Shown here: positions 10,958 through 22,074 of the stretch, in pieces
Layout: each line of letters begins with the position of its first letter
Position numbering within the stretch: position 1 is the stretch's first letter
Origin: Inia geoffrensis
Taxonomy: Eukaryota; Chordata; Mammalia; Artiodactyla; Iniidae
DNA length: 64,000 nucleotides
Direction of reading: 5' to 3'
Assembly (NCBI GenBank): GCA_036417435.1
Contig: CM070902.1
Coordinates: forward strand, 42,678,600 to 42,742,599
Program-made: the position numbers and the translations under genes
The notes under the pieces: model-generated
Databases searched by the model: none
What the model saw: only the letters and a program-made list of their open reading frames with translations
What the model was told of the DNA's origin: nothing

Positions 10958-11410
10958 ATATTATTGTAGCCTGCATTTGTTGAGCAATTTCTCCATATCA
11001 AACACTTTTTTTTTTATTAATTTTTATTGGAACATAGTTGCTTTACAGTGTTGTGTTAGTTTCTACTGTACAGCAAAATGAACCAGCTACATGTATACAT
11101 ATATCCCCTCTTTTTTGAATTTCCTTCCCATTTAGGTCACCACAGAGCACTGAGTAGAGTTCCCTGTTCTATACAGTGGGTTCTCATTAGTTATCTATTT
11201 TATATATAGTATCAATAGTATATATATATGTCAATCCCAATCTCTCAATTCATCCCACACAGCTTCCTCCTTGGTATCCATACATCAAAAACCCTTCTAA
11301 GTTCTTTACATGTATTCATTCATTTCATCCTCACAAGAGCTTGATGAATTAAGTAATACTGTTAATCTCATTTTCATGTGAGAAAAGTGCTGCAAGGAAG
11401 GGCCAGATAA
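10958..11410 (-). repeat. MIR SINE split by an L1 insertion
   Basis: Left half 10958-11005 ('GCATTTGTTGAGCAATTTCT') and right half 11286-11410 ('TTCTAAGTTCTTTACATGTA', 'TTTCATCCTCACAAGAGC') are consecutive parts of a reverse MIR, interrupted at about 11006-11276 by an L1 3' end. Confidence 0.8.
11006..11276 (-). mobile_element. L1 LINE 3' end nested in a MIR
   Basis: T run, then 'TTTTATTGGAACATAGTTGC', 'AGTGTTGTGTTAGTTTCTAC' and 'CAGAGCACTGAGTAGAGTTC': reverse L1 3' UTR, truncated within the UTR. An imperfect duplication (TCCATATCAAACAC at 10992-11005 and TCCATACATCAAAAAC at 11277-11292) brackets it. Confidence 0.85.
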
Positions 11411-12100
11411 TCCAAGTTCAAACTGTGGGCTTGCTATGCAAATGTAATTGAAGAAACATTCCCTACCTTTGCCTTTGGACCAAATTTCTCTTCCTAGGCA
11501 TCTTATATATACAAATTCTAGAGCTACCTCCATGTATAGCCATCTCCAGGTAGGAATTAAATATGGAAAGTCAACATGCAAAGTGTCAATAAATCAGAGA
11601 AAGCAACTGACCATGTCCAGAGAGGCAGGTGCCAAAGTTCAAAGCTTTGGTTAAATACCTGATACTCAGGTTATACAAATCAGTTCTTAAGAAAACTCAG
11701 TGAGTGAAAGAACAAAAGGAACAAAAAGAGCAAGCATTGGTGGAAGCTTGCTGGACCACTTCAGAGGGAGAATTCAGCACCCACAGAGGATTAGAAATTC
11801 TATGAAGCAATTACAGCAGCTCCTCCTCCTCCTCACTTATTATTAGCAGCACTGCTTGAGGCTCACTGTCAGCTACTATGGAGCAAGTCTTCCCAGAGAA
11901 CCCTCCTTCTCTGACCAATTTCTGTACAGAAAAAAACAATACAGTAAAATTGCTTTACATTTTCCAAATACAGCTGCTTTGGGGTGATAGGCAAGCACTG
12001 ATCATGTATCTTCTATAGATAGATCATTGGATCAGGAGCTCTAGGAACATATCAGAAGGGATTCAGAGTCTCATCTTTCAAGGCCCAACTGTATCAGTGG
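11411..12100. other. Unassigned stretch
   Basis: No repeat recognised. A short CTCCTCCTCCTC tract lies at 11821-11834. The 91-codon minus-strand frame at 11306-11581 overlaps the MIR and is not gene-like. Confidence 0.4.
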
Positions 12101-12104
12101 TGGG

Positions 12105-12265
12105 AAGGGAACTGGACTCAGAGTCAAAAGACAGTATTTTCAGTTTGCTAACCATGGCCCCACGAGCAAATCAGTCAATCTTTTGGAGACTCAGTTTCTT
12201 ATATCTTAATGGTAAACCTGCTTCTTTTACCCTCTAGAGTAGGGATGAAGGTCAAGAAATAGTGC
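12105..12265 (+). repeat. MIR SINE fragment
   Basis: 'AACTGGACTCAGAGTCAAAA', 'GAGCAAATCAGTCAATCTTT', 'GGAGACTCAGTTTCTTATAT' follow the MIR body. Confidence 0.7.
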
Positions 12266-12307
12266 CTATAGGAATCACAGCGTACCCCTAAAACTCCAGA
12301 TATGTCA

Positions 12308-12500
12308 TTTCACCCCAGGGCCTCTGCAAGTGGACCTCCTTCTTTCCTGAGTGTCCTGATCTAACCCCTTACATGGCTAATGCCATGATAACACATATCA
12401 TCCTCTACTGTAATGCCCTATTTACATGTCTGTCTTCCAACTCTACTGTGTACTTTATGAAAGCAAGGATGGTATCTTATCATGTATAGTTGCAACATAC
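12308..12500 (+). repeat. L2 LINE 3' fragment
   Basis: 'CCAGGGCCTCTGCAAGTGGA' and 'CCTTCTTTCCTGAGTGTCCT' followed by 'TGTCTGTCTTCCAACTCTAC' and 'ATGAAAGCAAGGATGGTATC' are L2 in order. Confidence 0.7.
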
Positions 12501-13170
12501 ATAGGAGGTATATTAAAAAGTCCTGCTTGAGACTTGTGATTCCAGAAATATGATAAACAAGGCATTCTAACATTGGAAACATTGAAAATTTTAGGTACAA
12601 TATCGAAGTTATTCTTAAATGCATTGGGTTGACCAGTATGTAAGAAGACTTAAAGGTCAAAATCTAAGTGCAGTAAGAGAACTCCAGAAAGTCAAGCAGA
12701 GCACTGAACTAAGCTCTCATTCAGGGGTGTTTGTTGAACCCCAGTGTACTTGGGCCCTGGTTAGCAAGGAGACAAATTACAAGGTTCACCCAAAGTAATG
12801 AGTCTTTTACGAGATTCTCCACATTTATAGAGTTGGACCCCCCAAAAGCTACAAACAATTTAAGGGTGACCATAAAATGTACCTAAAGGGAGTAAAAGAG
12901 TATTTCCCTCTCTCAAACCTCTAAACTAGGGGAAGAGGAAAAAAGTTCTTTGAAAATTCTTTACTACAATTTGGCCCCAATCAAATTTGTGGTCCCAAAT
13001 CTCAGTAACTAGGTGGCTTGAAAACCTCTAGCTGAATATTGGTTTAAAGTATTCCTAGATTGGCAGAACCTGTCTGGGGAACCCAGCTTCAAATCAGTTC
13101 TCAAATAATTTTTCAGATCAGAAGTAAGAAAATAGCTTTCATTCAATGTTTGTTGGGAGTCCTAGTAGAA
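12501..13170. other. Unassigned stretch
   Basis: No repeat recognised in about 670 bases. Confidence 0.4.
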
Positions 13171-13176
13171 CAGGAA

Positions 13177-13206
13177 GTCAAAAAAATAAAATAAAATAAA
13201 ATAAAA
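13177..13206. repeat. (AAAAT)n simple repeat
   Basis: AAAATAAAATAAAATAAAATAAAA; sits at the upstream edge of the old L1 remnant. Confidence 0.85.
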
Positions 13207-13209
13207 AGA

Positions 13210-15165
13210 TGATACAAGTTTATAAATACAAAATTAAAAATCTCTGTTTATTCATAGATGACATGATTATCTACACAGAAAAGCCCAAATCTACAGATTT
13301 ATCATTTAACTCAATAGATATATTATGAGATTCTTTATACAAATACAAAAAATTGAATAATCAGAAAATATACTTTAAAAGAGAAACAATTTGTAATGGC
13401 ATAAAATATCAAGTACCTAAATATAAATCTAACAGAGTTGGGAAGGAGTTTTATGAAAAATCTTATAAAACTTTATTGAAAAACATTAAAAAAGAACAAA
13501 ATTAAAGAACTTAAAAATTACATCATGTTCATGGATGGTAAGACTCAATATTAATGTCGTTTCTTTGCAAATTCATCTATAAAGTCAATGTAATTCTAAG
13601 AACATTCCAACAGGTTATTTTTAAAGAACTTTGACAAGTTGACTCAACCATTTCATGTGAAAGAGCAAATGACCAAGGATAACCAAAATACTCCTGAGGA
13701 AGAAAAATAGTGGGATCTGGCTTTCAAAATACCAAGCATTATTATTAGGTGATAGTAATTAAAGCAGGCTGGTGTTGGCATGCACATAGGCAAATAAGTA
13801 AATGAGAAGAAAAAAGAGCCCATAAACTGGTTCACACATATGGAAATTTGATGTATGACAGGGCCAGCATTACATCTCAGTGGCAAAAAATAAGTTCTTC
13901 AATGAATGATCCTGAAGAAATCAGTTATACTCATATGGACAAAAATGAAATTTGACTCCTATTTCCTACATATACAAAATAAATTCCAGGTAGATTAAGT
14001 ATTTAAATATAAAAAAGTAAAACTGTAAGACTTAGAACTTAATACAGGGGAACACCAGAATATCGTTATGACTTCTGGATAGGGAAGGGCTTCTAAACAA
14101 TAGATAGATAGTACAAAACATGAAGAAATGATGAAGTGAGAACATCTGTTCATCCAAAGACATAATATAAAAACTGAAATGAAAAACCACAAATTGAGAG
14201 AAGATATTTGGGAATATGTAATGACAAGATTAGTATCAAGACAGGAAATAGAATTTATGTTAATCAATAAATTAAAGACAAACAATGCAATGGAAAAACA
14301 AATGGGCACGTCTTTAAGAAGCACTGCACAAAAGCAGAAGCTCTAATGAACAATAAACATTTAAAAATATTCTTCAATTCATTAGTAATCAAAAAAATAC
14401 AAACTAAAACCACAAGCAGGTACCATTTTTCATTCATCATATTAGCAAAAAGTAAATGTTGAGAATATCAAGTACTGTCAAGGATGGAAGGTAGAATTAT
14501 AAATTAACTTTATATACTGCAGGCAAGGTTATAAATGGTTATAGTTTCTGTGTAAAACAAGACAATAGCATTATATAGTAATGTTGAACATGCTCAAATC
14601 CTGTGGAACTAATGGTTTCACTCCCAAATATCTATTCTACAAAGAATCTTGTCCATATACACCATGAGTTTATATAATATGTAGATAGAAACACTGAAAG
14701 TAATAGGAAAAAAAATTAAAGGAAGCAACTAAAATGTCCTTTAGGAGAAAAAAGGGTAAGTGAATTCTGCTATATCCATACACAAGTATACTCTACAGCA
14801 CTGGCAAGAATAGATCATAGCTACATGAACAAGGTAGATATATCACAGAATACAATGTTAAACAAACAAAGCAAGTAACAGAGCATTCATAGCAATGAGA
14901 TTCCATTTATATAAATGTCAAAATCATACAAAACTAAAAACCTCTATTGTTAAGATGCAAAAGTAAATGGTGTAACTATAAAGAAAATCAAGGGAACGTT
15001 CAACACAAAATTCAGAGTTTTTGTTGCCTCTGAAAGAAGAAGGACGGCATATGGGTGCATATGGTGAGTTTCAAAAGTATTGGGTGGTGGTATGTAGATT
15101 AATTTTATTGTTATTTTATATAATGCATGCATACTTTAATATTAATTTAATATTAATATTTTAAT
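13210..15165 (+). mobile_element. Old L1 LINE remnant (ORF2 3' half and 3' UTR)
   Basis: Runs from the reverse-transcriptase catalytic region ('TCATAGATGACATGATTATC', which encodes a D-D-M-I motif) through ORF2 ('GCATAAAATATCAAGTACCT', 'GGATCTGGCTTTCAAAATAC') to the C-terminal and UTR region ('ATGAGATTCCATTTATATAA'). Every frame is heavily broken by stops and small gaps, so it is far older than the L1s at 8.5, 38.4 and 59.3 kb. The subfamily is probably L1M. Confidence 0.75.
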
Positions 15166-15190
15166 TTAATATTTTTTCACTACTTAATAT
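15115..15190. repeat. AT-rich low-complexity tract
   Basis: Repeated AATATTAATTTAATATTAAT blocks, partly self-complementary, at the end of the old L1. Confidence 0.7.
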
Positions 15191-15297
15191 AAAAAATTTA
15201 AGACATTGAATGTGTGTAGGACTTAATTATATACTATCTTCTTTCATTGGAAATCACTAACTTGAGTCACCTTTTACTAAATATTTTAGCTAATGAT

Positions 15298-15450
15298 ATT
15301 AATAACTAGTACTGACTAAACTTTTACTACATGCAAGGCACTGAGTGAGTACTTTATATATATTATCTCAATCTTCTCAAAGCTCTTCATCTTTAGGCCA
15401 TCACATAGATGAGAAGACTAAGCACAAAGAGGTTAAATATATTCCTAAGT
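15298..15450 (-). repeat. MIR SINE
   Basis: 'CTACATGCAAGGCACTGAGT', 'ATGAGAAGACTAAGCACAAA', 'GAGGTTAAAT': reverse MIR. Confidence 0.75.
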
Positions 15451-15885
15451 CCTCATAGGTATTGAAATGGCCCCTGTTGGCTCCCTTGAGCTCACCAAGA
15501 CTTATCTTTCAGTATTCCATGCAATATCTAGATATCTAGATGCTCAATGCATATTCAGCAGTCAGTGGACTAGCAGTATGGTTCCTACAGCCAAGAATCT
15601 TGAAGAATCTAACTCAGTGATCTTCTGAGATGAGGCTTAGGAGTATGACCCCTGCAAGTAGAAGGCTGATAACTAGTGAAAATCAACAGGATTGATGTTA
15701 CCCATACTGGACACTATAAAAAAGTCAATACTTAGGGTGAATACAAAACAGTACAGAAATGCATGTGTTTGTTTTTTAATAGGATTATTAAAATAAAATT
15801 AAAACAAAACAAAAATAAATGAACAAGCAAAAACCACCAAGCTTGCTGTTGGGGGGAAAAAGCAGAGTGAATCCACAAGTATGGA
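15451..15885. other. Unassigned stretch with a 16-base palindrome
   Basis: No repeat recognised. ATCTAGATATCTAGAT at 15526-15541 is a perfect 16-base palindrome. Confidence 0.45.
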
Positions 15886-15889
15886 GTAG

Positions 15890-16070
15890 TATTTCTAGGT
15901 GATAGTCACTTTCATTATGCTCTGTCATTTTATTTTTACATCCATCATGCCATGGGCATATTTTATCTTATTGCTTTTATAGATGAGAAAACTGAGGCAC
16001 AGGCATACTTTCTGCCTCACCTTAGGGCACCCATCTGCATTTGAATTCACGTCTCTCTCCAAAGTCATCT
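15890..16070 (-). repeat. MIR SINE
   Basis: 'TAGATGAGAAAACTGAGGCA' and 'CATCTGCATTTGAATTCACG' are the reverse MIR core and head. Confidence 0.8.
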
Positions 16071-16209
16071 TTCCTCTGCAAGAGCATATCAAGAAGGAAA
16101 CACTATGGTACCTCTGATACATGTCAGTGTGTCCAAACAAAGTGGAGGTTACTATAACATCTCATGTCTTATAGAGCTAAATTACATTTCAGGTTTGAAT
16201 ACAGAATTT

Positions 16210-16338
16210 ACATGAACCTTGATCATTATAGTTCTCATCTGGGAAACTAATAATTAATAGTAATAATGATTATAATAACAAAACCAACCTTACAAGATCA
16301 CCATAGTGATTACAAAAGCTAGTACACATAAAATTCTC
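16210..16338 (+). repeat. MIR SINE 3' fragment
   Basis: 'TCTCATCTGGGAAACTAATA', 'TAATAATGATTATAATAACA' and 'AAGATCACCATAGTGATTAC' resemble the MIR 3' half. Weaker than most. Confidence 0.5.
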
Positions 16339-17230
16339 CATATCTGATTAGCTTTTACTCAGGTTTGTGCTCTTAGTCATCCCACATTTCTCTAGGTAGG
16401 AAAATAGTGAGCTGGGCTTGGATTTTCCACTGAGTAGAAGAGAGGTCTTGTTTAATTGATTCCTCTCCTGTAGGGCTCTTTTTCCCCATCCACACAAGGG
16501 CAGTAGACCAGATGACTTTAGGAAGGGCCAACCCCCAAAAGCCACAATAGAGATCTCAAACAGGAGATGACAAATATCCTCTATCATGTGAGGGCAGCGA
16601 AGGGGAAGAAATGAACCCTGATCTATTCTCTGATACAACAGGAAACCTAACCCTCACCACCCACCTCGCTGGGATCTGGGAAGGATTAAGAGACAAAATG
16701 CTCAGCGCTCTGACGAGAGCTATTACTGCCTTACAGAGGGAAAAATCCCATTGTTGCCAGCAAACAAGACTGACAATTTGATGAGGTGTGAATATTTTTA
16801 GTGTAACAGTATGTAAACACTGATTTTTTTCATCCAAGTCATCACTCTGTGCACACACCCTTATGCATTTTTATGAGGCCATTTCTCCATGGCTGTAAAT
16901 ATTCTATGCTTGCCCTTTTCCAAGAGCTCGAAGAATGTGCTGACCAGGGGCCCCAGCTGAACCTCTAAGCTAATTCCTAAGGCTCACCACATTCTCTGGG
17001 AGAAATGTTAATAGGCATATTCACATTTCATGCCGATGTGCTTGCCTTTCCTCTGGCCAGTACGAATTGTATCGTGCAAGGCCGGGGCAAGAGGAGGTCT
17101 CTGTGAGAAAATGTTCAGCCATCTCATAGTGATAAATATGAAGCAGCATCATGAGTATCAAGACATAAAAGTGGGTAAAAAGGCAGGAAACCTGATTCCA
17201 AATTGTGTTCCTGCCACATTTGCTTAAAAA
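16339..17230. other. Repeat-poor stretch, possible conserved non-coding DNA
   Basis: About 900 bases with no recognisable repeat. 16700-17150 has balanced composition and clustered motifs such as 'TGTAAACACTGATTTTTT' (forkhead-like TGTAAACA) and 'AGGGGCCCCAGCTGAACC'. This is one of the longer repeat-free runs in the window; function is not shown. Confidence 0.3.
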
Positions 17231-17242
17231 GTCAGAAGCCTA
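17231..17242. repeat. Target-site duplication, left copy (SINE)
   Basis: GTCAGAAGCCTA, repeated exactly at 17465-17476. Confidence 0.9.
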
Positions 17243-17464
17243 GGGGCTTCCCTGGTGGCGCAGTGGTTGAGAGTCCGCCTGCCGATGCAGGGAACACGGG
17301 TTCGTGCCCTGGTCCGGGAGGATCCCACATGCCGCAGAGCGGCTGGGCCCATGGGCCATGGCCGCTGGGCCTGCGAGTCTGGAGCCTGTGCTCCGCAACG
17401 GGAGAGGCCACAGCAGTGAGAGGCCCGCGTACCCAAAAAAAGAAAAGAAAAAAAAAAAAAAAAG
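17243..17464 (+). mobile_element. Cetacean CHR-type tRNA-Glu SINE, full length
   Basis: Begins 'GGGGCTTCCCTGGTGGCGCA', with A-box-like 'GTGGCGCAGTGGTTGAGAG' and B-box-like 'GGTTCGTGCCCTGGTC', continues through 'CCGCTGGGCCTGCGAGTCTG', and ends in an A-rich tail. The exact target duplication and low divergence mark it as a fairly recent insertion of the dolphin/toothed-whale type. It is transcribed, if at all, by RNA polymerase III from its internal promoter and mobilised by L1 proteins. Confidence 0.97.
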
Positions 17465-17476
17465 GTCAGAAGCCTA
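17465..17476. repeat. Target-site duplication, right copy (SINE)
   Basis: GTCAGAAGCCTA, identical to 17231-17242. Confidence 0.9.
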
Positions 17477-17507
17477 AATCCTCAAACCAATACCTTTTCA
17501 GTAAACA

Positions 17508-17660
17508 ATTCCACCATTCAGTCCTTTGACAGGCATTTACTGGGCACTAAGTGCCAGATCCTGTGTCACTTACTGGAATATAAAAGTGAATACAACTTAG
17601 CTCCAGCCTTTACGGTGACTATATTTTAGTGAAAGACTTGACAAGCACACAATGACAATT
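17508..17660 (-). repeat. L2 LINE 3' end
   Basis: 'GGCATTTACTGGGCACTAAG', 'TGCCAGATCCTGTGTCACTT', 'TTTTAGTGAAAGACTTGACA' follow the reverse L2 3' end. Confidence 0.7.
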
Positions 17661-18065
17661 CAGGGGTAAGTGTTCAGTGCATAGGCTCTCTTCCATCGCA
17701 TCCCTCTGTCCATCCAACCCCTAAAGTGTCATCTTCCTCTACAACATCTGGGGAAGAGGTTGTTTGTCTCATGTCTTCCTCAGAGGTGTACCAAGGAAGT
17801 TGGGCAACTGTTTCTGCACTTGATATCTGTGCCACAACTCTCACATTGTTTGGTCACATCTAAGACTCTAGGCCCCTGGTAGTCTGGGATCTCTTATTGC
17901 ACTGTTGATGGGCTCGGGCAGTGGGGCTGAATGAGAGGCAGGTGAGTCTCTGCCCCAACGCTGCATTCCCCACAGTACCACTACACAAAGCTATATGCAT
18001 GTGTCTAATGTCACTGAAGAGTGACAGCCATGAAAAGTAAAAATATAAAGCCATGCACTAAAACA
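17661..18065. other. Unassigned stretch
   Basis: No repeat recognised. Confidence 0.4.
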
Positions 18066-18069
18066 GCAA

Positions 18070-18828
18070 ATCCTGCCATGTCCACCTCCAAAACATCTCC
18101 AAATCAACCACTTCTCCTCACTGCCAGTGAGCTCACCTTTATCCCAGCAACTCACAGTTATTTGTAATTTGATGAATGAAATAGGCTCATAACTTATTTC
18201 TCAGATTCTACTCTTTATCCTCCTACCCCCAAAATCTATTCTCCCTCAACAAACAGAACAAGTTTAAAAAATATAAATCAGATCTCATCTGTATTGCATG
18301 AACACTCTAATATTTCCATAGCAGCTAAAATACAAAATCTTCACCATAGTCTTCAAGATCTGCTCTTGCTGACCTCCTCCAATCTCTCTCTGACTTTTCT
18401 CCCCCTTACTATCTAGATCCAGATCAAGCCATTTCTGTGCCTAGATGGTGTTCAGTTTGTTTTCACCTTTGGGTCTGTGAATTGGTGGTTTTCTTCTGTC
18501 TGGAATCTACTACCTCCAAGTCTTCACATGGCTGATGCCTTTATATCATGTCTCAGCTCAAGTGTTGCCTCTTCACTGACTGTCCAACTTATCCCACATC
18601 CCTTGAGATGCTCTCTAATAAAATACCCATTTTTATACTTTGCATAGCTATTATCATGATATTAACACATCCTGTACATTTCTTTGCTTTTGTGTTTATT
18701 GTATGTCTTGCCCCACGAGGTTTCTAAGTACCATTGGGAAAAGAAGATCTTGCTTTCTATAGACTCTGTATCTCTAACACCTAGTACCTGCCAAACGACA
18801 GTGGCTCAGTACATGAATGGATATCCTC
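18070..18828 (+). repeat. L2 LINE, long 3' portion
   Basis: Continuous match: 'CTCCAAATCAACCACTTCTC', 'AATATAAATCAGATCTCATC', 'TTCAAGATCTGCTCTTGCTG', 'TCTTCACATGGCTGATGCCT', 'CTCAGCTCAAGTGTTGCCTC' and the tail 'CAGTGGCTCAGTACATGAAT'. About 750 bases. Confidence 0.85.
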
Positions 18829-19440
18829 ATAATACAAAGGAAACTTAAAGAAAAGTTGAACTGTTTACATTTCTCAGACTGTTCACCAATCTATAGTTCA
18901 GAATACCACCTCTTGGAGCCTTCAGTGCTGATTCCTAACCCTTTCACACAAAGATTGGTCTGGACATAGAATCTATGCCCTACCAGTGCATCAAATGAAA
19001 GATATTAGATCAAGAAAATAAGCAAACACACATTTTCCAGGGATAAGCAACAATTCTCAAACACAGCACTGTCTAAATCCACCTTAAGTAAGGGGGATCA
19101 ATATCCTAACAGCAATGATATCTACATAGTTGTTATTGCCCATTGGTTATAACATCTTCCAATATTGTGGAGAACAATGGCCACTTTCCTTCAGGCTATG
19201 TCCTGGGTCCTTAGTGTTTTATGGGAAACAAGGCTCCATACAGAATCATCTGCTCCAGAATCATCTGGTCCGTTGACTACCATTAACTGCCAATAGGCCA
19301 GTAAAAGATTTGAAACTATTTTAATGTTTTTTTTTCATTCTTTGAACCAGGGTACTTCTTTGGTAGATTATCTTCCTATTCTCTTGGGACATAAAAAAAG
19401 CTGTATGAGAATCCATCTGTCCAAACTAGGGAGGAGGGTT
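18829..19440. other. Unassigned stretch
   Basis: No repeat recognised; includes near-duplicate 'CAGAATCATCTG' at 19240 and 19256. Confidence 0.4.
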
Positions 19441-19449
19441 GTTTTCCCC

Positions 19450-19895
19450 AGGAGGAGTTAGTTGTTCTTCAAGGCACAGGTGACAGAGGTAAACACTGAG
19501 TTTGACTTCTTGGAGGAGAGACCACTGACACAGCCTAGGAGTGACAGTTGGGCATGGCAGAAATGAGAGTAAGGGGTTTGAGAAGGTTTTGCAGGCAGGT
19601 GATACTAGAGCCATCCCTAAACAGTGAGTGGAATTTCTAGGCAAGAAAAGAAGAAGAGAATTTCAGACAGAATCAGCATGGGCAAAATCCTGAGGGCAGG
19701 TGAGAGCATGAAATATCCTGAGACCCAGGGAATTTCACAGCCAAAGCAGAAGGGAGGAGTAGCAACAGATGTGTCTAAAGAAGTAGGAAAGTTCCTGTCA
19801 TAAACAACCTAGTGACTCATGATAATATGTCTGAATACCTCTGAAAGCAAAAGCAAAAGAATGAAAGGTTTTAAGCAGAGGAGGATGCAGTTTGG
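19450..19895 (-). repeat. L2 LINE fragment, diverged
   Basis: 'GGCATGGCAGAAATGAGAGT', 'CATGGGCAAAATCCTGAGGG', 'AGGTTTTAAGCAGAGGAGGA' recall the reverse L2 3' region in the right order. Confidence 0.5.
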
Positions 19896-20600
19896 ATCTC
19901 AGGATTTCGTTTCCACACTAGCGCTTGCAAAGACGATAGCCCTCCACTGTTGGTGGGTATTATGCCAGGCCTTGTTCTCCTCACTGGCTTCCTATACCTG
20001 AGCACTGAGTCATCACCAGGTACTAGGATTTCTAAGAACGTCAACCACAAACCATTACCTGAGAAACAGGTTTGTGTTCTTCACTATGGGAGAGACCTAA
20101 CTGAAGTTCCCAGTAATTAAAATAAGCAAATGTTACTTACATAATGGATTGTTAATTAAACTGCTTGTGTTTCTGAATGTCTTGTTTAAAGAGATTGCAA
20201 TATTTAGAGGGGATTTTTGGTGTCAGACGTGTCTCTTTTGCCTTATGTGTGACTGTTGATCCTTATCCAAAACAAATTGAAGTCTGCTGGATAATATTTA
20301 TGTGATAGGTCTGACATTTTCATTCCTAAGGTTATTAATCAGTTGCTGTATACCAATTCAGGTTCATGGGGAGAAAAAAAATAGCTCTTACATATTATCC
20401 ACACCTACTCTTTAAGGCTTCTAAATATCACTTGTGTGCTGAACCATTGTCCTTCTGGATAATGTTCCCATTAAGCCAAGTGAGGAAAAGATGAATATTT
20501 AGCTGTGTTAACCTCTCTCCACTCACTACACAGGTAAAATACATCTCTGTTGTACAAATGGGAAAAATAGTGATAGAGTAATTAGAATATCAATTGCTAA
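19896..20600. other. Repeat-poor stretch, possible conserved non-coding DNA
   Basis: 20090-20400 has no recognisable repeat and holds homeodomain-like AT cores ('CAGTAATTAAAATAAGC' near 20112 and 'TTGTTAATTAAACTGC' near 20149) close to 'GGTTATTAATCAGTTGCTG'. Suggestive of an enhancer-like element only. Confidence 0.3.
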
Positions 20601-20607
20601 ACTTTAG

Positions 20608-20830
20608 AGGCCCTGCCAGGTATGAACATTGAGGGAGAGATCAAAGGTTTCCATTTGCACCTGGCTCTGCTTCCATGTGGTATTGTTACCTTGGATAAGC
20701 TTCTTAGCATTTCTGAACTCTTCCTCATCTGTAAAATGGGCTGCATGAATGGGGTTACTAGGAAGTTTCTCATCAAGATGGAAAGCAAGTATCCTGTTTA
20801 CGAGGTAGTGCTATTACTCTTAACATCACC
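20608..20830 (+). repeat. MIR SINE
   Basis: 'CTGGCTCTGCTTCCATGTGG', 'ACCTTGGATAAGCTTCTTAG', 'CTCATCTGTAAAATGGGCTG'. The core is well kept. Confidence 0.85.
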
Positions 20831-20944
20831 ACCACTACATTATTGGGTTAAAAAAAAAGAATGATTATTGGAAGCCAATTTTTATAGTGTTTTTATTGTC
20901 ATATGCAGTAATTTGGGGTTTGTTTGTTTTGTTTTGCTTTTAGT

Positions 20945-21145
20945 AGGAAAGAACACTGGATTGGGAGCCAGACAGAACGGGGCCCACATTTACCAGCTGT
21001 GTGTTCTTAGCAAAGTTTATATCTCCATACTCTCTATTTTCTAATGAGCATAATGATATCCTCTACTACAAAGAGCTGTTATGGTGATGAAGGAAGTCCC
21101 TGCACAAGGATTAGCTAATGCTTTGATAATGCTTATTCTCTGTAC
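20945..21145 (+). repeat. MIR SINE
   Basis: 'GAACACTGGATTGGGAGCCA', 'ACCAGCTGTGTGTTCTTAGC', 'AGAGCTGTTATGGTGATGAA'. Confidence 0.85.
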
Positions 21146-21333
21146 CCTATAGAAAAATTGCTGATATTTTCTACTGGAACAAAGAACTTACCTTCAGGAA
21201 AGGCCAACGGGATTGGGAAAAATAAACAGTGCCTTCACCTCTCTGGAAAGCCTTCCCCAACCCTCCATTTGTCCTCCAAGTGTCCTTTGAAGTGTTGCCT
21301 CAGGGCACTGAGCTTCCCTTAGAGTAGGACTAT

Positions 21334-21346
21334 TCATGTCATGTTT
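21334..21346. repeat. Target-site duplication, left copy (L1)
   Basis: TCATGTCATGTTT; the right copy at 22062-22074 reads TCATGCCATGTTT, one mismatch. Confidence 0.8.
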
Positions 21347-22061
21347 TTTTATTAATATATAACTGACTTACAATATTATATTAGTTTTCAGGTGTATAAC
21401 ATAGTGATTCAATATTTTTGTTCATTACAAAGTGTTCACCAGTGTAAATCTAGTTACCATACAAATTATTGTAATATGATTGACTATATTCCTTATGTTG
21501 TATATTATATCCCCATGACTTAATTATTTTATAACTGAAAGTTTGTACCTCTTAATCTCCTTCACCTATTTTGCCCATCCCCTCACTCCCCTCCCCTCTG
21601 GAAACTACAAGTTTGTTCTTTGTTTGCTCTTTGTATAATTCTGTTTCTGTTTTATGTTTGTTCATTTGTTTTGATTCTTGGATTCCACATATAAGTTAAA
21701 TTATAATGTATATATATGTATGTAGATATATATTGTATATATTCCCTTTCCATCCATTAGTGGACACTCAGCTTTCCTCCATACCTTGGCTATGATGCAA
21801 TGAACATTGGGATGCATGTATCTTTTCAAATTAGTGATTTAGTTTTCTTTGGATAAAAACCCAGAAGTGGAATTGCTGGATCATACGGTAGTTCTATTTT
21901 TAAGTTTTTGAGGAACCTCCATACTGTTTTCCATAGTGGCTGCCCCCATTTACATTCCCACCAATAGTGCACAAGGGTTCCATTTTCTCCACATTCTTAT
22001 TAACACTTGTTGTTTCTAGTCTCTTTGATGACAGCCATTTTGACATGTGTAGGGTGATATC
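21347..22061 (-). mobile_element. L1 LINE 3' end nested in an L2
   Basis: Reverse L1 3' UTR ('ACAATATTATATTAGTTTTC', 'CATAGTGATTCAATATTTTT') and the last part of ORF2 ('GAAGTGGAATTGCTGGATCA', 'GGAACCTCCATACTGTTTTC'). Truncated in ORF2. Older than the 8.5 kb copy, judging by substitutions. Confidence 0.9.
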
Positions 22062-22074
22062 TCATGCCATGTTT
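22062..22074. repeat. Target-site duplication, right copy (L1)
   Basis: TCATGCCATGTTT, paired with 21334-21346. Confidence 0.8.

Noticed and set aside
17243..17464. tRNA gene
   Set aside because: The tRNA-like boxes belong to a tRNA-Glu-derived SINE with poly(A) tail and target duplication; no tRNA cloverleaf 3' half.
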